Shown piece by piece: positions 1-6,989 of a stretch of DNA of 19,370 nt. The stretch is from Burkholderiales bacterium. GTDB taxonomy: Bacteria > Pseudomonadota > Gammaproteobacteria > Burkholderiales > Burkholderiaceae_C. The stretch covers positions 1 to 19,370 of the forward strand of contig CANFNE010000014.1 of assembly GCA_947448105.1 (NCBI GenBank), read 5' to 3'. Within the stretch, counting starts at the first letter, position 1; the number at the start of each line of letters is the position of its first letter. The notes beneath the pieces were generated by a model. That model was not told where the DNA came from. It ran no database searches and saw nothing but the letters and a program-made list of their open reading frames with translations. The translations under genes and the position numbers were made by a program.

Positions 1-1162
1 AGTCCTTGCGGACTTTTTCATCGGGGTGGTTGAGCTCCTTGTCCAGCAGCAAGGTGCAGTAAATGGCCAATGCCCGGCCACCTTCCGCATAGGCCTTGGC
101 CGTCAGCAGCATCTTGCGCACGTCGGGGTGCACGATGATGGGATCGGCGGCCTTGTCCTTGGCTTTGACGCCGGAGAGCGAACGCATCTGGATGCGGTCT
201 TTGGCGTACGTCACGGCGTTCTGGTAGGCCACTTCGGTCAAACCCAGGGACTGGTTGCCCACGCCCAAGCGGGCGGCGTTCATCATCACGAACATGCCGT
301 TCATGCCCTTGTTGGGGGCGCCCACCATCGTGCCCACGGCGCCGTCGAGCACCATCTGGCAAGTGGCGCTGGCCTTGATGCCCATTTTGTGCTCCAGGCC
401 GCCGCAGTAAATGCCGTTGCGCTCGCCCAGGCTACCGTCCGCGTTGACCATGAACTTGGGAACCACAAACAGGCTCACGCCTTTGATGCCCGGGGGCGCG
501 TCGCTCAGGCGCGCCAACACCAGGTGGACGATGTTCTCGCTCATGTCATGTTCACCGGCACTGATGAAGATTTTGTTGCCAGTGATGCGGTAGGTGCCGT
601 CGGGCTGCAATTCGGCCTTGGTGCGCATCAGACCCAGGTCAGTACCGCAATGGGGCTCGGTCAGGCACATGGTGCCGGTCCACTGCCCGCTGGTCATTTT
701 GTGCAGGTAGGTGGCTTTTTGTTCGTCGGTGCCGTGGGCGGCCAGCGAGGCGTAGGCGCCGTGCGTGAGGCCGGGGTACATGGTCCAGGCCTGGTTGGCG
801 CTGTTGAGCATCTCGTAAAACATTTGGTTCACGATGAGGGGCAGGCCCTGGCCGCCATAGGCGGGGTCGCAACCCAGCGCCGCCCAGCCGCCTTCGACGT
901 ACTGCGCATAAGCCTCTTTAAAACCCTTGGGCGTAGTCACGCTGTGGGTCTTGGGGTCGAGCACGCAGCCTTCGGCGTCACCGCTGATGTTCAGCGGAAA
1001 CAGCACTTCGGTGGCGAACTTGCCGCCTTCTTCGAGCACCGCGTTGATGGTCTCGGCGTCCATATCGGCGTGCTTGGGGATGTGCTGCAAGTCGTCAACA
1101 ATGTGGAGCAACTCGTGCATCACAAACTGCATGTCACGCAAAGGCGGGGTATAGCTGGGCAT
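1..1162 (-). CDS. Acyl-CoA dehydrogenase, 3' end cut off by the window
   Basis: Flavin-dependent acyl-CoA dehydrogenase that oxidises an acyl-CoA to the 2-enoyl-CoA in beta-oxidation-type catabolism in the cytoplasm. 387 codons are visible with no stop, so the gene leaves the left edge. The ATG at 1162 is supported by AAGGAG eight bases upstream. The N-terminus (YTPPLRDMQFV, residues 4-14) matches the short extra domain of the long, roughly 600-residue acyl-CoA dehydrogenases (DmdC-like group). The flavin/substrate motif CLTEPHCGTDL lies at 166-176, followed by a beta-domain segment (ITGNKIFISAGEHD, 193-206). The C-terminal helical domain, with the catalytic glutamate, is mostly outside. It starts 34 bases after the tetR stop, so the two are probably co-transcribed. 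The substrate cannot be read from this sequence; family assignment is firm. Confidence 0.93.
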   Translation of the reverse strand, partial: MPSYTPPLRDMQFVMHELLHIVDDLQHIPKHADMDAETINAVLEEGGKFATEVLFPLNISGDAEGCVLDPKTHSVTTPKGFKEAYAQYVEGGWAALGCDPAYGGQGLPLIVNQMFYEMLNSANQAWTMYPGLTHGAYASLAAHGTDEQKATYLHKMTSGQWTGTMCLTEPHCGTDLGLMRTKAELQPDGTYRITGNKIFISAGEHDMSENIVHLVLARLSDAPPGIKGVSLFVVPKFMVNADGSLGERNGIYCGGLEHKMGIKASATCQMVLDGAVGTMVGAPNKGMNGMFVMMNAARLGVGNQSLGLTEVAYQNAVTYAKDRIQMRSLSGVKAKDKAADPIIVHPDVRKMLLTAKAYAEGGRALAIYCTLLLDKELNHPDEKVRKD

Positions 1163-1196
1163 GAGGAAAACTCCTTAAATCAAAAAAACAGGAAAA

Positions 1197-1877
1197 CTAG
1201 GAAGCAATTTCAGCAACCCCGGGCACGCCGTAGCGGGCCAGGATGTCGTCAAAGCCCCGGTTGGCGCGTGCCAGGGAACCGGGGTTGTTCAAAAACCGGG
1301 CCTCGTAATGCAAGGCCAAAATCAGGGCGTGGATCTCGAAGGCCACTTGCTGCTCGTCCGCGTCGGGCCAGAGATGGCCGCATTGCTTGGCCTGCACCAC
1401 GGCGCGGTAGAGCGCCTGCAACCAGGTTTGCACCGAATGAACCAGCGCATCGCGCACCGGGCCGGGCCGGTCGTCAAACTCGACCGCGCCGCTGATGAAG
1501 ATGCAGCCCGACTGCAATTCGACCGCCACACGCTTCATCCAGTTGTCAAACAGCGCGCGCACGCGGGGCAGACCCTGGGGCGCCTTCATCGCAGGGTAAA
1601 AAACTTCTTGCTCGAAGCTGGAGAAATACTCGCGGATCACCGAAATCTGCAGTTCTTCGCGCGAGCCAAAGTGGGCAAAGACACCGGATTTGCTCATCTG
1701 CATGCGCTCGGCCAGGTGGCCAATGCTCAGGCCTTCAAGGCCCACCTGGGTGCCCATAGCGACCGCCGCCTGCACGATGGCCTGCTTGGTTTGCTGGCCT
1801 TTGAGCATGGAGCGACCGCTGGGGCGTTCGGTTTCGGCCACCAGCGTTGAATCTTCAGAATAAACGGGCAAGGACAT
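1197..1877 (-). CDS. TetR-family transcriptional regulator
   Basis: DNA-binding repressor of the TetR family, 226 residues from the chosen ATG at 1877. The helix-turn-helix is clear at about residues 48-75 (LSIGHLAERMQMSKSGVFAHFGSREEL); the rest is an all-helical ligand-binding domain. The frame is open upstream to 1922, but a longer start would place the palindrome at 1892-1915 inside the coding region, so 1877 is preferred. Neither 1877 nor the next ATG (1808) has a good Shine-Dalgarno sequence. The acyl-CoA dehydrogenase follows 34 bases downstream on the same strand. By analogy with FadR/PsrA-like TetR regulators next to fatty-acid genes, it probably senses an acyl-CoA or fatty acid and represses itself and the dehydrogenase. 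Ligand and targets are inference. Confidence 0.92.
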   Translation of the reverse strand: MSLPVYSEDSTLVAETERPSGRSMLKGQQTKQAIVQAAVAMGTQVGLEGLSIGHLAERMQMSKSGVFAHFGSREELQISVIREYFSSFEQEVFYPAMKAPQGLPRVRALFDNWMKRVAVELQSGCIFISGAVEFDDRPGPVRDALVHSVQTWLQALYRAVVQAKQCGHLWPDADEQQVAFEIHALILALHYEARFLNNPGSLARANRGFDDILARYGVPGVAEIAS

Positions 1878-1891
1878 CAGGGCGCAGGGAA

Positions 1892-1915
1892 AAAATAGTA
1901 CGGTCGTGCTATTTT
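1892..1915 (-). promoter_or_regulatory. Palindromic operator-like site upstream of tetR
   Basis: An imperfect 24-base palindrome with core ATAGTACGGTCGTGCTAT (1895-1912), flanked by AAA and TTT. 14 of the 18 core positions are symmetric, and the flanks are symmetric too. On the minus strand it contains TACTAT, a plausible -10 hexamer, 18-35 bases upstream of the preferred tetR ATG. Size, symmetry and place fit a TetR operator for autorepression. No convincing -35 element is seen. That the neighbouring TetR protein binds it is inference. Confidence 0.6.
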
Positions 1916-1958
1916 GCACCATTTGTCGCTCTGCCTTGGCGCTTGCTGGCGCCGACGT

Positions 1959-1986
1959 GACGCCCCGGCGCAGCAGGCGCGGCGTC
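1959..1986 (-). other. GC-rich stem-loop at the 3' end of argB
   Basis: GACGCC (1959-1964) pairs with GGCGTC (1981-1986), and an inner GCGC/GCGC pair closes on AGCAG. The hairpin abuts the argB stop codon. There is no T-run after it on the minus strand, so it is not a standard Rho-independent terminator. It might protect the 3' end of the argB mRNA or be a weak attenuator. Low confidence. Confidence 0.25.
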
Positions 1987-2867
1987 TAGGACGAGCGGAT
2001 CATGGTGCCAAAGGCCTGGTCGGTCAGGATCTCGAGCAGCAGCACGTGGGGCACGCGACCGTCAACGATGTGCACCGCCTTGACGCCGCTCTTGGCCGCG
2101 TCCAGCGCGCCACTAATCTTGGGCAGCATGCCGCCGGAGATGGTGCCGTCGGCAAACAAGGCGTCGATCTGGCGCGCGCTCAGCTCGGTGAGCAGTTCGC
2201 CAGCCTTGTTGAGCACGCCGCTGATATTGGTCAGCATCAAGAGCTTTTCGGCGTGCAGCACGGTGGCCAATTTGGCCGCGACCACGTCGGCGTTGATGTT
2301 GTAGCTCTCGTTGTTCTCCCCAAAGCCAATCGGGCTGATGACGGGAATAAAGGCGTCGTCTTGCAGCGCCTTGACCACGCTGGGGTCAATGCTGACGATG
2401 TCGCCCACCTGGCCAATGTCGTGCTCAATGCTGGGGTCGGTGTTGTCAAGCATTTTGAGCTTTTGTGCCCGGATCATGGCGCCATCGCGTCCGGTCAGGC
2501 CCACGGCCTTGCCGCCGGCCTGGTTGATCAGGCCCACGATGTCTTGCTGCACTTCGCCACCGAGCACCCATTCAACCACTTCCATGGTCTCGGCGTCGGT
2601 CACGCGCATGCCCTGGATGAAGTTGCCGGTTTTACCTAAACGCTTGAGGGCGTTCTCAATCTGCGGGCCGCCGCCATGCACCACCACCGGGTTGATGCCC
2701 ACGAGCTTGAGCAGCACCACGTCTTGGGCAAACGCGGCTTGCAAGGCGGGGTCGGTCATGGCGTTGCCGCCGTACTTGATGACCATGGTTTTGCCATGGA
2801 ACTTGCGGATGTAAGGCAGGGCCTGGGCCAGGATGTCGGCTTTGTCGTGTGGGCTGAGAGTGGTCAT
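1986..2867 (-). CDS. argB: Acetylglutamate kinase ArgB
   Basis: N-acetyl-L-glutamate kinase, the second step of arginine biosynthesis: ATP-dependent phosphorylation of N-acetylglutamate in the cytoplasm. The 293-residue length is normal for the family. Amino acid kinase motifs are in place: KYGGNAM (31-37, ATP-phosphate binding), HGGGPQI (64-70, acetylglutamate binding), GKAVGLTGRDG (119-129), and the C-terminal segment from LTNISGV through GGMLPKI to the ending GTMIRSS. The N-terminal helix before the first strand (residues 8-24) is the element found in hexameric, arginine-inhibited ArgB enzymes, so feedback control is likely (inference). It starts 52 bases after the 4,6-dehydratase stop and may be read through from the polysaccharide locus, although its role is unrelated. 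Confidence 0.98.
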   Translation of the reverse strand: MTTLSPHDKADILAQALPYIRKFHGKTMVIKYGGNAMTDPALQAAFAQDVVLLKLVGINPVVVHGGGPQIENALKRLGKTGNFIQGMRVTDAETMEVVEWVLGGEVQQDIVGLINQAGGKAVGLTGRDGAMIRAQKLKMLDNTDPSIEHDIGQVGDIVSIDPSVVKALQDDAFIPVISPIGFGENNESYNINADVVAAKLATVLHAEKLLMLTNISGVLNKAGELLTELSARQIDALFADGTISGGMLPKISGALDAAKSGVKAVHIVDGRVPHVLLLEILTDQAFGTMIRSS

Positions 2868-2919
2868 GTTGCTTGGGTGGAAAGTGCCAGGGGTGCGGAA
2901 ATACAGTGGGCGCGATTAT

Positions 2920-4791
2920 TCACGCAAGGACCGGGGCCGGAAAACCGTGCACGCATTGCGCCAGCACGGTGCGAAGTGCCGTGTCGTCATGGGCAGACGC
3001 CGCTGCGCGCAAGGCCTGCAAATGCACATCCAGCTGCGGCCAGGGCAGGCAGGCCTCTTGCGCTTTCATGATGCGCGGGTGGGCCGTGGGCTCGGGGTTG
3101 TCGCCAATCAGCAACTCCTCAAACAGCTTCTCGCCCGGGCGCAGGCCGGTGATTTCAATGCGGATGTCGCCATCCGGATTCGCCGCCTCGCGGACCGACA
3201 GGCCGCAGAGCTGCACCATGCGCCGCGCCAGATCCACGATCCTGACGGGCTCGCCCATGTCGAGCACAAACACATCACCGCCCTGCCCCATGGCGCCGGC
3301 TTGCAGCACCAGTTGCGCCGCTTCGGGAATGGTCATGAAGTAGCGCGTGACGTCCGGGTGCGTCACGGTCAGCGGCCCGCCGCTGGCCAGCTGCTGGCGA
3401 AACAGCGGCACCACGCTGCCGCTGGAACCCAGCACATTGCCAAAACGCACCATAGAAAAACAGGTGGCGCCGGGCTGTGCTGCAAGCGCCTGCAGCACCA
3501 GTTCGGCCATGCGCTTGCTCGCGCCCATGACGTTGGTGGGGCGCACCGCCTTGTCGGTACTCACCAGCACAAAGCGCTGCGCACCACTGGCCAGCGCGGC
3601 CTGCGCCACGTTCCAGGTGCCAAACACATTGTTGAGCACGCCTTCGCCCGCGTTGTTTTCGACCAAGGGCACATGTTTGTAGGCCGCCGCGTGGTAAATC
3701 GTGCCAGGACGGTAGTCCATGCACACACTGCGCATGCGATCAGCGTGCACCACGCTGGCCAACAGCGGCACCAGCGTTACGTCCAGGCCCTGCGCGCGGC
3801 ACAGGGCCTCTAACTCCTGGTGAATCAAGTACAGGCCAAACTCGTTGTGGTCGAGCAGCAGCAACTGGCGCGGGCGCTGCAGCACGATGCTGCGGCACAA
3901 CTCCGAGCCAATGCTGCCCCCCGCACCCGTGACCAGAACCACCTTGTCTGCCAGATCGCGCGCCAGCAGCTCGGGCTGCGGCGGCACCGGTTCGCGCCCG
4001 AGCAGGTCTTCAATATCCAGTTCACGAAAGTCCTGCACCGTCACCCGCCCCGTGGCCAGGTCGGCCATGCTGGGCAGGGTGCGCACGTGCACAGGCAGGG
4101 AGTTGAGCGACTGGATAATTTCCAGTCGCCGCTGGCGCGAAGCACTGGGCATGGCCAACAAGATATCGGTAATGCCCTCGTCCATGACCCGTTGGTGCAC
4201 CCGCGCTGCTGCGCTCACCATGACGCCGTTGATACTGCGCCCCACCTTGGCCGGGTCGTCGTCCACAAAGCCCACGAGCTTGAACTGCCGCGATACCGCC
4301 ATCGCCACCGCCGTTTGCACGCCGGCCGTACCCGCGCCGAATATCAGCAAGCGTTTGGTATCAGCGTGCTCACCCGAAAAATCCAGACCTGCCAGCCAGA
4401 AGCGGGCAAATGCACGGCTTGCGCCGACCAATATCAAAAAGATAAGCGGCTGCAATATACCCAGGCTGCGCGGAACCATAGTCCACTGCGCTCCCAACAA
4501 AAGTACCGAAAGTAAGACGCCGTACAGCGCAACAGCCTTGGCCGTGGCGATCAAGGCCGCCTGACCGGTATACCGAAAGATGGCGCGGTACAAGCCAAAG
4601 CGGACAAACACCGGAACAGCCAGCAGCGGCGCCAGAAGATAAACCCGCCATTGCAAGGGCGTAGGAATATTAGGGGTATCGAGCCGCAAAGAGAAAGCCG
4701 CCCAGGTTGCCAGCAGGGATAGCAGCACGTCGACGGCAATCACCGCAAGTTGCTTGCGGCTGCGCGACCAGGCGAGTACTTCAAATTGCAT
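2920..4791 (-). CDS. wbpM: Membrane-bound UDP-GlcNAc 4,6-dehydratase (WbpM/PglF/CapD type)
   Basis: Long-form nucleotide-sugar 4,6-dehydratase, expected to convert UDP-GlcNAc to UDP-4-keto-6-deoxy-GlcNAc at the inner membrane for polysaccharide synthesis. From ATG 4791 it has 623 residues; a GTG at 4803 would add four. About four membrane segments lie at residues 14-35, 49-68, 79-100 and 108-127. A first Rossmann-like domain (FGAGTAG, 151-157) precedes the catalytic SDR domain with NAD motif TGAGGSIGSE (288-297). The active site shows STDK (411-414) and MGASK (422-426): Met replaces the usual SDR Tyr, as is typical of this long-form family (the SMK triad of WbpM), so this is not a defect. It is the last gene of the polysaccharide locus, separated from the reductase and sugar transferase by the H-NS-like gene. 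Exact substrate is inferred from the family. Confidence 0.93.
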   Translation of the reverse strand: MQFEVLAWSRSRKQLAVIAVDVLLSLLATWAAFSLRLDTPNIPTPLQWRVYLLAPLLAVPVFVRFGLYRAIFRYTGQAALIATAKAVALYGVLLSVLLLGAQWTMVPRSLGILQPLIFLILVGASRAFARFWLAGLDFSGEHADTKRLLIFGAGTAGVQTAVAMAVSRQFKLVGFVDDDPAKVGRSINGVMVSAAARVHQRVMDEGITDILLAMPSASRQRRLEIIQSLNSLPVHVRTLPSMADLATGRVTVQDFRELDIEDLLGREPVPPQPELLARDLADKVVLVTGAGGSIGSELCRSIVLQRPRQLLLLDHNEFGLYLIHQELEALCRAQGLDVTLVPLLASVVHADRMRSVCMDYRPGTIYHAAAYKHVPLVENNAGEGVLNNVFGTWNVAQAALASGAQRFVLVSTDKAVRPTNVMGASKRMAELVLQALAAQPGATCFSMVRFGNVLGSSGSVVPLFRQQLASGGPLTVTHPDVTRYFMTIPEAAQLVLQAGAMGQGGDVFVLDMGEPVRIVDLARRMVQLCGLSVREAANPDGDIRIEITGLRPGEKLFEELLIGDNPEPTAHPRIMKAQEACLPWPQLDVHLQALRAAASAHDDTALRTVLAQCVHGFPAPVLA

Positions 4792-4918
4792 AGTTATGAC
4801 CACTCAGCAACACACGTCAATCCACTTTGTCGGGCGGATGCGAAACCAACATTATCTTTTTCACCTGCACCCCCCACCGTCTGCTGCGAGATTTTCAGGT
4901 ACATCCAAAACGAATGGC

Positions 4919-4964
4919 AAAGAAAAACCGCCTGTGCGCAAGCAGTTGCGCAAACAGGCGGTTT
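4919..4964 (-). terminator. Rho-independent terminator of the H-NS-like gene
   Basis: Long inverted repeat: AAACCGCCTGTGCGCAA (4925-4941) pairs with TTGCGC (4946-4951) and ACAGGCGGTTT (4954-4964), with a two-base bulge and a short loop. On the minus strand the hairpin is followed directly by TTTTTCTTT. It begins about 28 bases after the H-NS-like stop codon. It should end that transcript and insulate it from the downstream 4,6-dehydratase gene, which then needs its own promoter or readthrough. Confidence 0.88.
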
Positions 4965-4992
4965 CACCACATAGGAATATAGGGCGGAAACT

Positions 4993-5361
4993 TTACTCCG
5001 GCTTTACCGCAAAGGACTCTTTGCTTTGGCCTTGGGCAACCAAGGAGCTCAGCCACTTGGGCGTCAGACCGCGGCCAGACCAGGTTTCGCCATTGGGGCC
5101 ACGGAACTTGGGCGCCACGGGGGCGCTGGGCTTGCGTGCGCCTTTGGGCGCCTTTGTTGCGGCTGCTTTTGCCTTGGCGGGACGGCCGGGTTTACCGGAC
5201 TTACCGGCTTTGGGCGCCTGCAGGTCTTTGACAGTAATACCAAAAGCTTGCATCTTGCTCAAAATCTCTTTGACCGTGGCGCTGAAGTCTTTGGCCTTAA
5301 TTTCATTGGCTTGCTTTTGCAGCTTTTCGATTTGGGACTGGATGTCAATGAGGTTGCTCAT
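4993..5361 (-). CDS. H-NS-family nucleoid-associated protein
   Basis: Small DNA-binding protein of the H-NS family, 122 residues. Residues 1-45 are helical and charged (SNLIDIQSQIEKLQKQANEI) and should form the dimerisation coiled coil. A basic Lys/Ala/Pro-rich linker (about 50-84) contains GKPGRPAKAK, an AT-hook-like GRP motif. The C-terminal H-NS DNA-binding core is KFRGPNGETWSGRGLTPKWL (85-104). The ATG at 5361 is chosen because GGAG lies eight bases upstream; the open frame to 5430 has no support. A TATAAT at 5398-5403 and the strong terminator at 4919-4964 suggest a single-gene transcription unit inside the polysaccharide locus. Members of this family silence AT-rich acquired DNA; silencing of the neighbouring AT-rich cassette is plausible inference. 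Confidence 0.92.
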   Translation of the reverse strand: MSNLIDIQSQIEKLQKQANEIKAKDFSATVKEILSKMQAFGITVKDLQAPKAGKSGKPGRPAKAKAAATKAPKGARKPSAPVAPKFRGPNGETWSGRGLTPKWLSSLVAQGQSKESFAVKPE

Positions 5362-5397
5362 GTATAAATCTCCGCTAATAGAGTGATGGACCGGAAT

Positions 5398-5403
5398 ATT
5401 ATA
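5398..5403 (-). promoter_or_regulatory. Candidate -10 element of the H-NS-like gene
   Basis: A perfect TATAAT on the minus strand, 37 bases upstream of the H-NS-like ATG. This would give a leader of roughly 30 bases that includes the GGAG ribosome site. It lies between the sugar transferase stop (5417) and the gene. The -35 region, at the transferase 3' end, does not resemble TTGACA, so the promoter may be weak or activator-dependent. Confidence 0.5.
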
Positions 5404-5416
5404 GAACAGCTTTGTA

Positions 5417-5980
5417 TTAATGCGCCACATCTTTGCGGCGAAGGACGCGCAAAAATGTCAGCCATAGTATGTAAAGATCAAACCAAAACGAATGTATTTG
5501 CAAATAGCGCTGGTCTAGCGCCACTTTGTCAGGTATGGGCAAGGTGTCGCGCCCATTCACTTGCGCCCATCCGGTCAGGCCCGGTACGAGCTGGCTAACG
5601 CCGCATTGTGTGCGCAGCACAATCAAATCGTCCTGGTTGAATAAGGCCGGTCGCGGGCCGACAAAACTCATATCGCCCCGCAAAATACTCCATAACTGTG
5701 GAATTTCGTCCAAACTGCTTTTTCGCAGAAAAGAACCGATAGGCGTGAGCGCCGCATCCGCGTCGCGCAGCAAATGGGTCGCGACAGCGGGCGTGCCCAC
5801 ACGCATACTGCGAAATTTTGGCATTTTGAAAATCACATTGTTTCTGCCAACGCGGTCTGACCAGTACAAGGCAGGCCCTTTGGACGTCAAGCGCACCATC
5901 GCCGCCACAAGCACCAAAGGCAAGAGCAACAGCAGCCCCGCGACCAGAGCCAAGACAACATCAAAGCAGCGCTTGGTCAT
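5417..5980 (-). CDS. PglC-type phosphoglycosyl transferase (initiating sugar-phosphate transferase)
   Basis: Bacterial sugar transferase (PF02397-type) that moves a sugar-1-phosphate from a UDP-sugar to undecaprenyl phosphate, the first membrane step of glycan assembly. 187 residues: the short monotopic PglC form, without the long multi-membrane N-terminal domain of WbaP. One hydrophobic segment lies at residues 6-29. Conserved blocks are DRVGRNN..FKMPKFRSMR (42-60), the catalytic Asp-Glu pair in SLDEIPQLW (89-97), GDMSFVGPRP (102-111) and PGLTGWAQVNGRD (133-145). Its ATG overlaps the stop of the preceding epimerase/reductase (ATGA, 5977-5980), so the two are translationally coupled, which suggests it uses that enzyme's product. 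The sugar is probably a 6-deoxy-HexNAc such as QuiNAc or FucNAc (inference). Confidence 0.94.
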   Translation of the reverse strand: MTKRCFDVVLALVAGLLLLLPLVLVAAMVRLTSKGPALYWSDRVGRNNVIFKMPKFRSMRVGTPAVATHLLRDADAALTPIGSFLRKSSLDEIPQLWSILRGDMSFVGPRPALFNQDDLIVLRTQCGVSQLVPGLTGWAQVNGRDTLPIPDKVALDQRYLQIHSFWFDLYILWLTFLRVLRRKDVAH

Positions 5981-6882
5981 TGCGCAGGTACCGCAAACGC
6001 GCGGTCAAGACACTGGTCAAGGCGCAGGGGTGGCGCCCACTGCAATAGCGCGCGCGCCTTGGAAATATCGACTTGCAAACTGCTGCACACACGGTCCACC
6101 GCCGCACGCTTGCCCAAAAGCCCCGCAAGTGCGGCCAGCGCAGCCACTGGCACCGAAAAAAGCCGTGCCGGGCGACCGGCGGCGCGGGCCATCGCGCGCA
6201 CCAGGTCGGGCGTGGAGAGATCGGCCCCGTCACTGACGAAAAAGGACTGGTTGGCTGCGGCGGGGTGGCGGGCGCAGGTGAGGATGAAATCCACCAGATT
6301 GTCCAAACCCACCAAACTGCGCAAGTTGTGCACCGCCCCCAGCGGCAGGGGTAAACCGCGCTGCACCGCGCGCATGAGTGCCGCGAAATTGGCCTTGACG
6401 CCCGGCCCGTACACCAGCGGGGGGCGAATGATGACGACTTCCATGCCCGTATCTTGGGCAATCTGGCGCAAACCGTGCTCGGCCTCCCATTTGGAGACCG
6501 CGTAGGCGTCTTGCGGTGCAGGGGCGTCGCGCTCGGTAAAAGGATGGCCCAGCGCCGTGGCTTCGCCATTGACTTTGACCGAGCTGACAAAAACAAAGCG
6601 GCGCACCCCAGCGCCGGCCGCCTGGGAGGCGAGCGCCAGCGTGGCCTCGACATTGACCGCGCGGAACGCGGCCAAGGGGTCTGCAGCGGTGTCGCGCATG
6701 ACGTGGACGCGGGCGGCGAGGTGGATGAGGGTGGAGACGCCCGCCATGTCGACGGCGGCGATATTCAAATACCTGGGCAACAATAGCGGCACAGAAGCGG
6801 ACTGCAGTCGGTCCACCAGCGCCCGACCGACGAAGCCGGTCGCACCAGTCACCAGAACGCGTGAAAGATAATCGTTGAACAA
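5977..6882 (-). CDS. NAD-dependent epimerase/reductase of nucleotide sugars (WbpV/WbpK/WreQ-like SDR)
   Basis: Extended short-chain dehydrogenase/reductase, 301 residues. The nucleotide-binding motif TGATGFVG is at 12-19, LIHLAARVHVM at 52-62, the serine of FVSSVKVNGE at about 97-107, and the catalytic YAVSK at 127-131. The HLAARVHVM block resembles WbpV/WbpK/WreQ-type enzymes, which act on UDP-4-keto-6-deoxy-GlcNAc as 4-reductases or are annotated as UDP-glucose 4-epimerases. The only start in frame is TTG at 6882; a TGA lies 18 bases upstream. Between residues 28 and 50 the chain is shorter than usual for the family and lacks a recognisable GDL motif after beta-2/beta-3. It is coupled to the sugar transferase by an ATGA overlap. 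Epimerase versus reductase activity cannot be settled from sequence alone. Confidence 0.85.
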   Translation of the reverse strand: MFNDYLSRVLVTGATGFVGRALVDRLQSASVPLLLPRYLNIAAVDMAGVSTLIHLAARVHVMRDTAADPLAAFRAVNVEATLALASQAAGAGVRRFVFVSSVKVNGEATALGHPFTERDAPAPQDAYAVSKWEAEHGLRQIAQDTGMEVVIIRPPLVYGPGVKANFAALMRAVQRGLPLPLGAVHNLRSLVGLDNLVDFILTCARHPAAANQSFFVSDGADLSTPDLVRAMARAAGRPARLFSVPVAALAALAGLLGKRAAVDRVCSSLQVDISKARALLQWAPPLRLDQCLDRAFAVPAQ

Positions 6883-6989
6883 ATCAGTATCTTCTACTCA
6901 AATTTTATAAAATTGGAAGATAGACCGCGAATTCAGCACCATCGCCGAACACCAGGCTACCAGCCAAATCGCACCACTGAAAGTAAATG

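Noticed and set aside
26..1495. Long plus-strand open frame of 489 codons
   Set aside because: It is antisense to the acyl-CoA dehydrogenase and tetR genes. The translation is rich in His, Gly, Ala and Val with no family signature, as expected for the shadow of a GC-rich gene.
2784..2800. Inverted repeat with two CCATGG arms around TTTTG
   Set aside because: It lies inside the argB coding region over conserved codons, so it is most likely chance.
2833..4564. Plus-strand frames of 326, 231 and 239 codons opposite the 4,6-dehydratase
   Set aside because: Antisense shadows of a strongly conserved enzyme, with biased composition and no ribosome sites.
2920..4791. Met instead of Tyr in the SDR YxxxK motif, as a sign of an inactive enzyme
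   Set aside because: MGASK is the normal active-site form in the long WbpM/PglF-type dehydratases.
4791..4835. TTGACG and ATAACT as a promoter of the 4,6-dehydratase gene
   Set aside because: The -10-like hexamer touches the start codon, which would require an unusual leaderless transcript. I could not support a promoter here.
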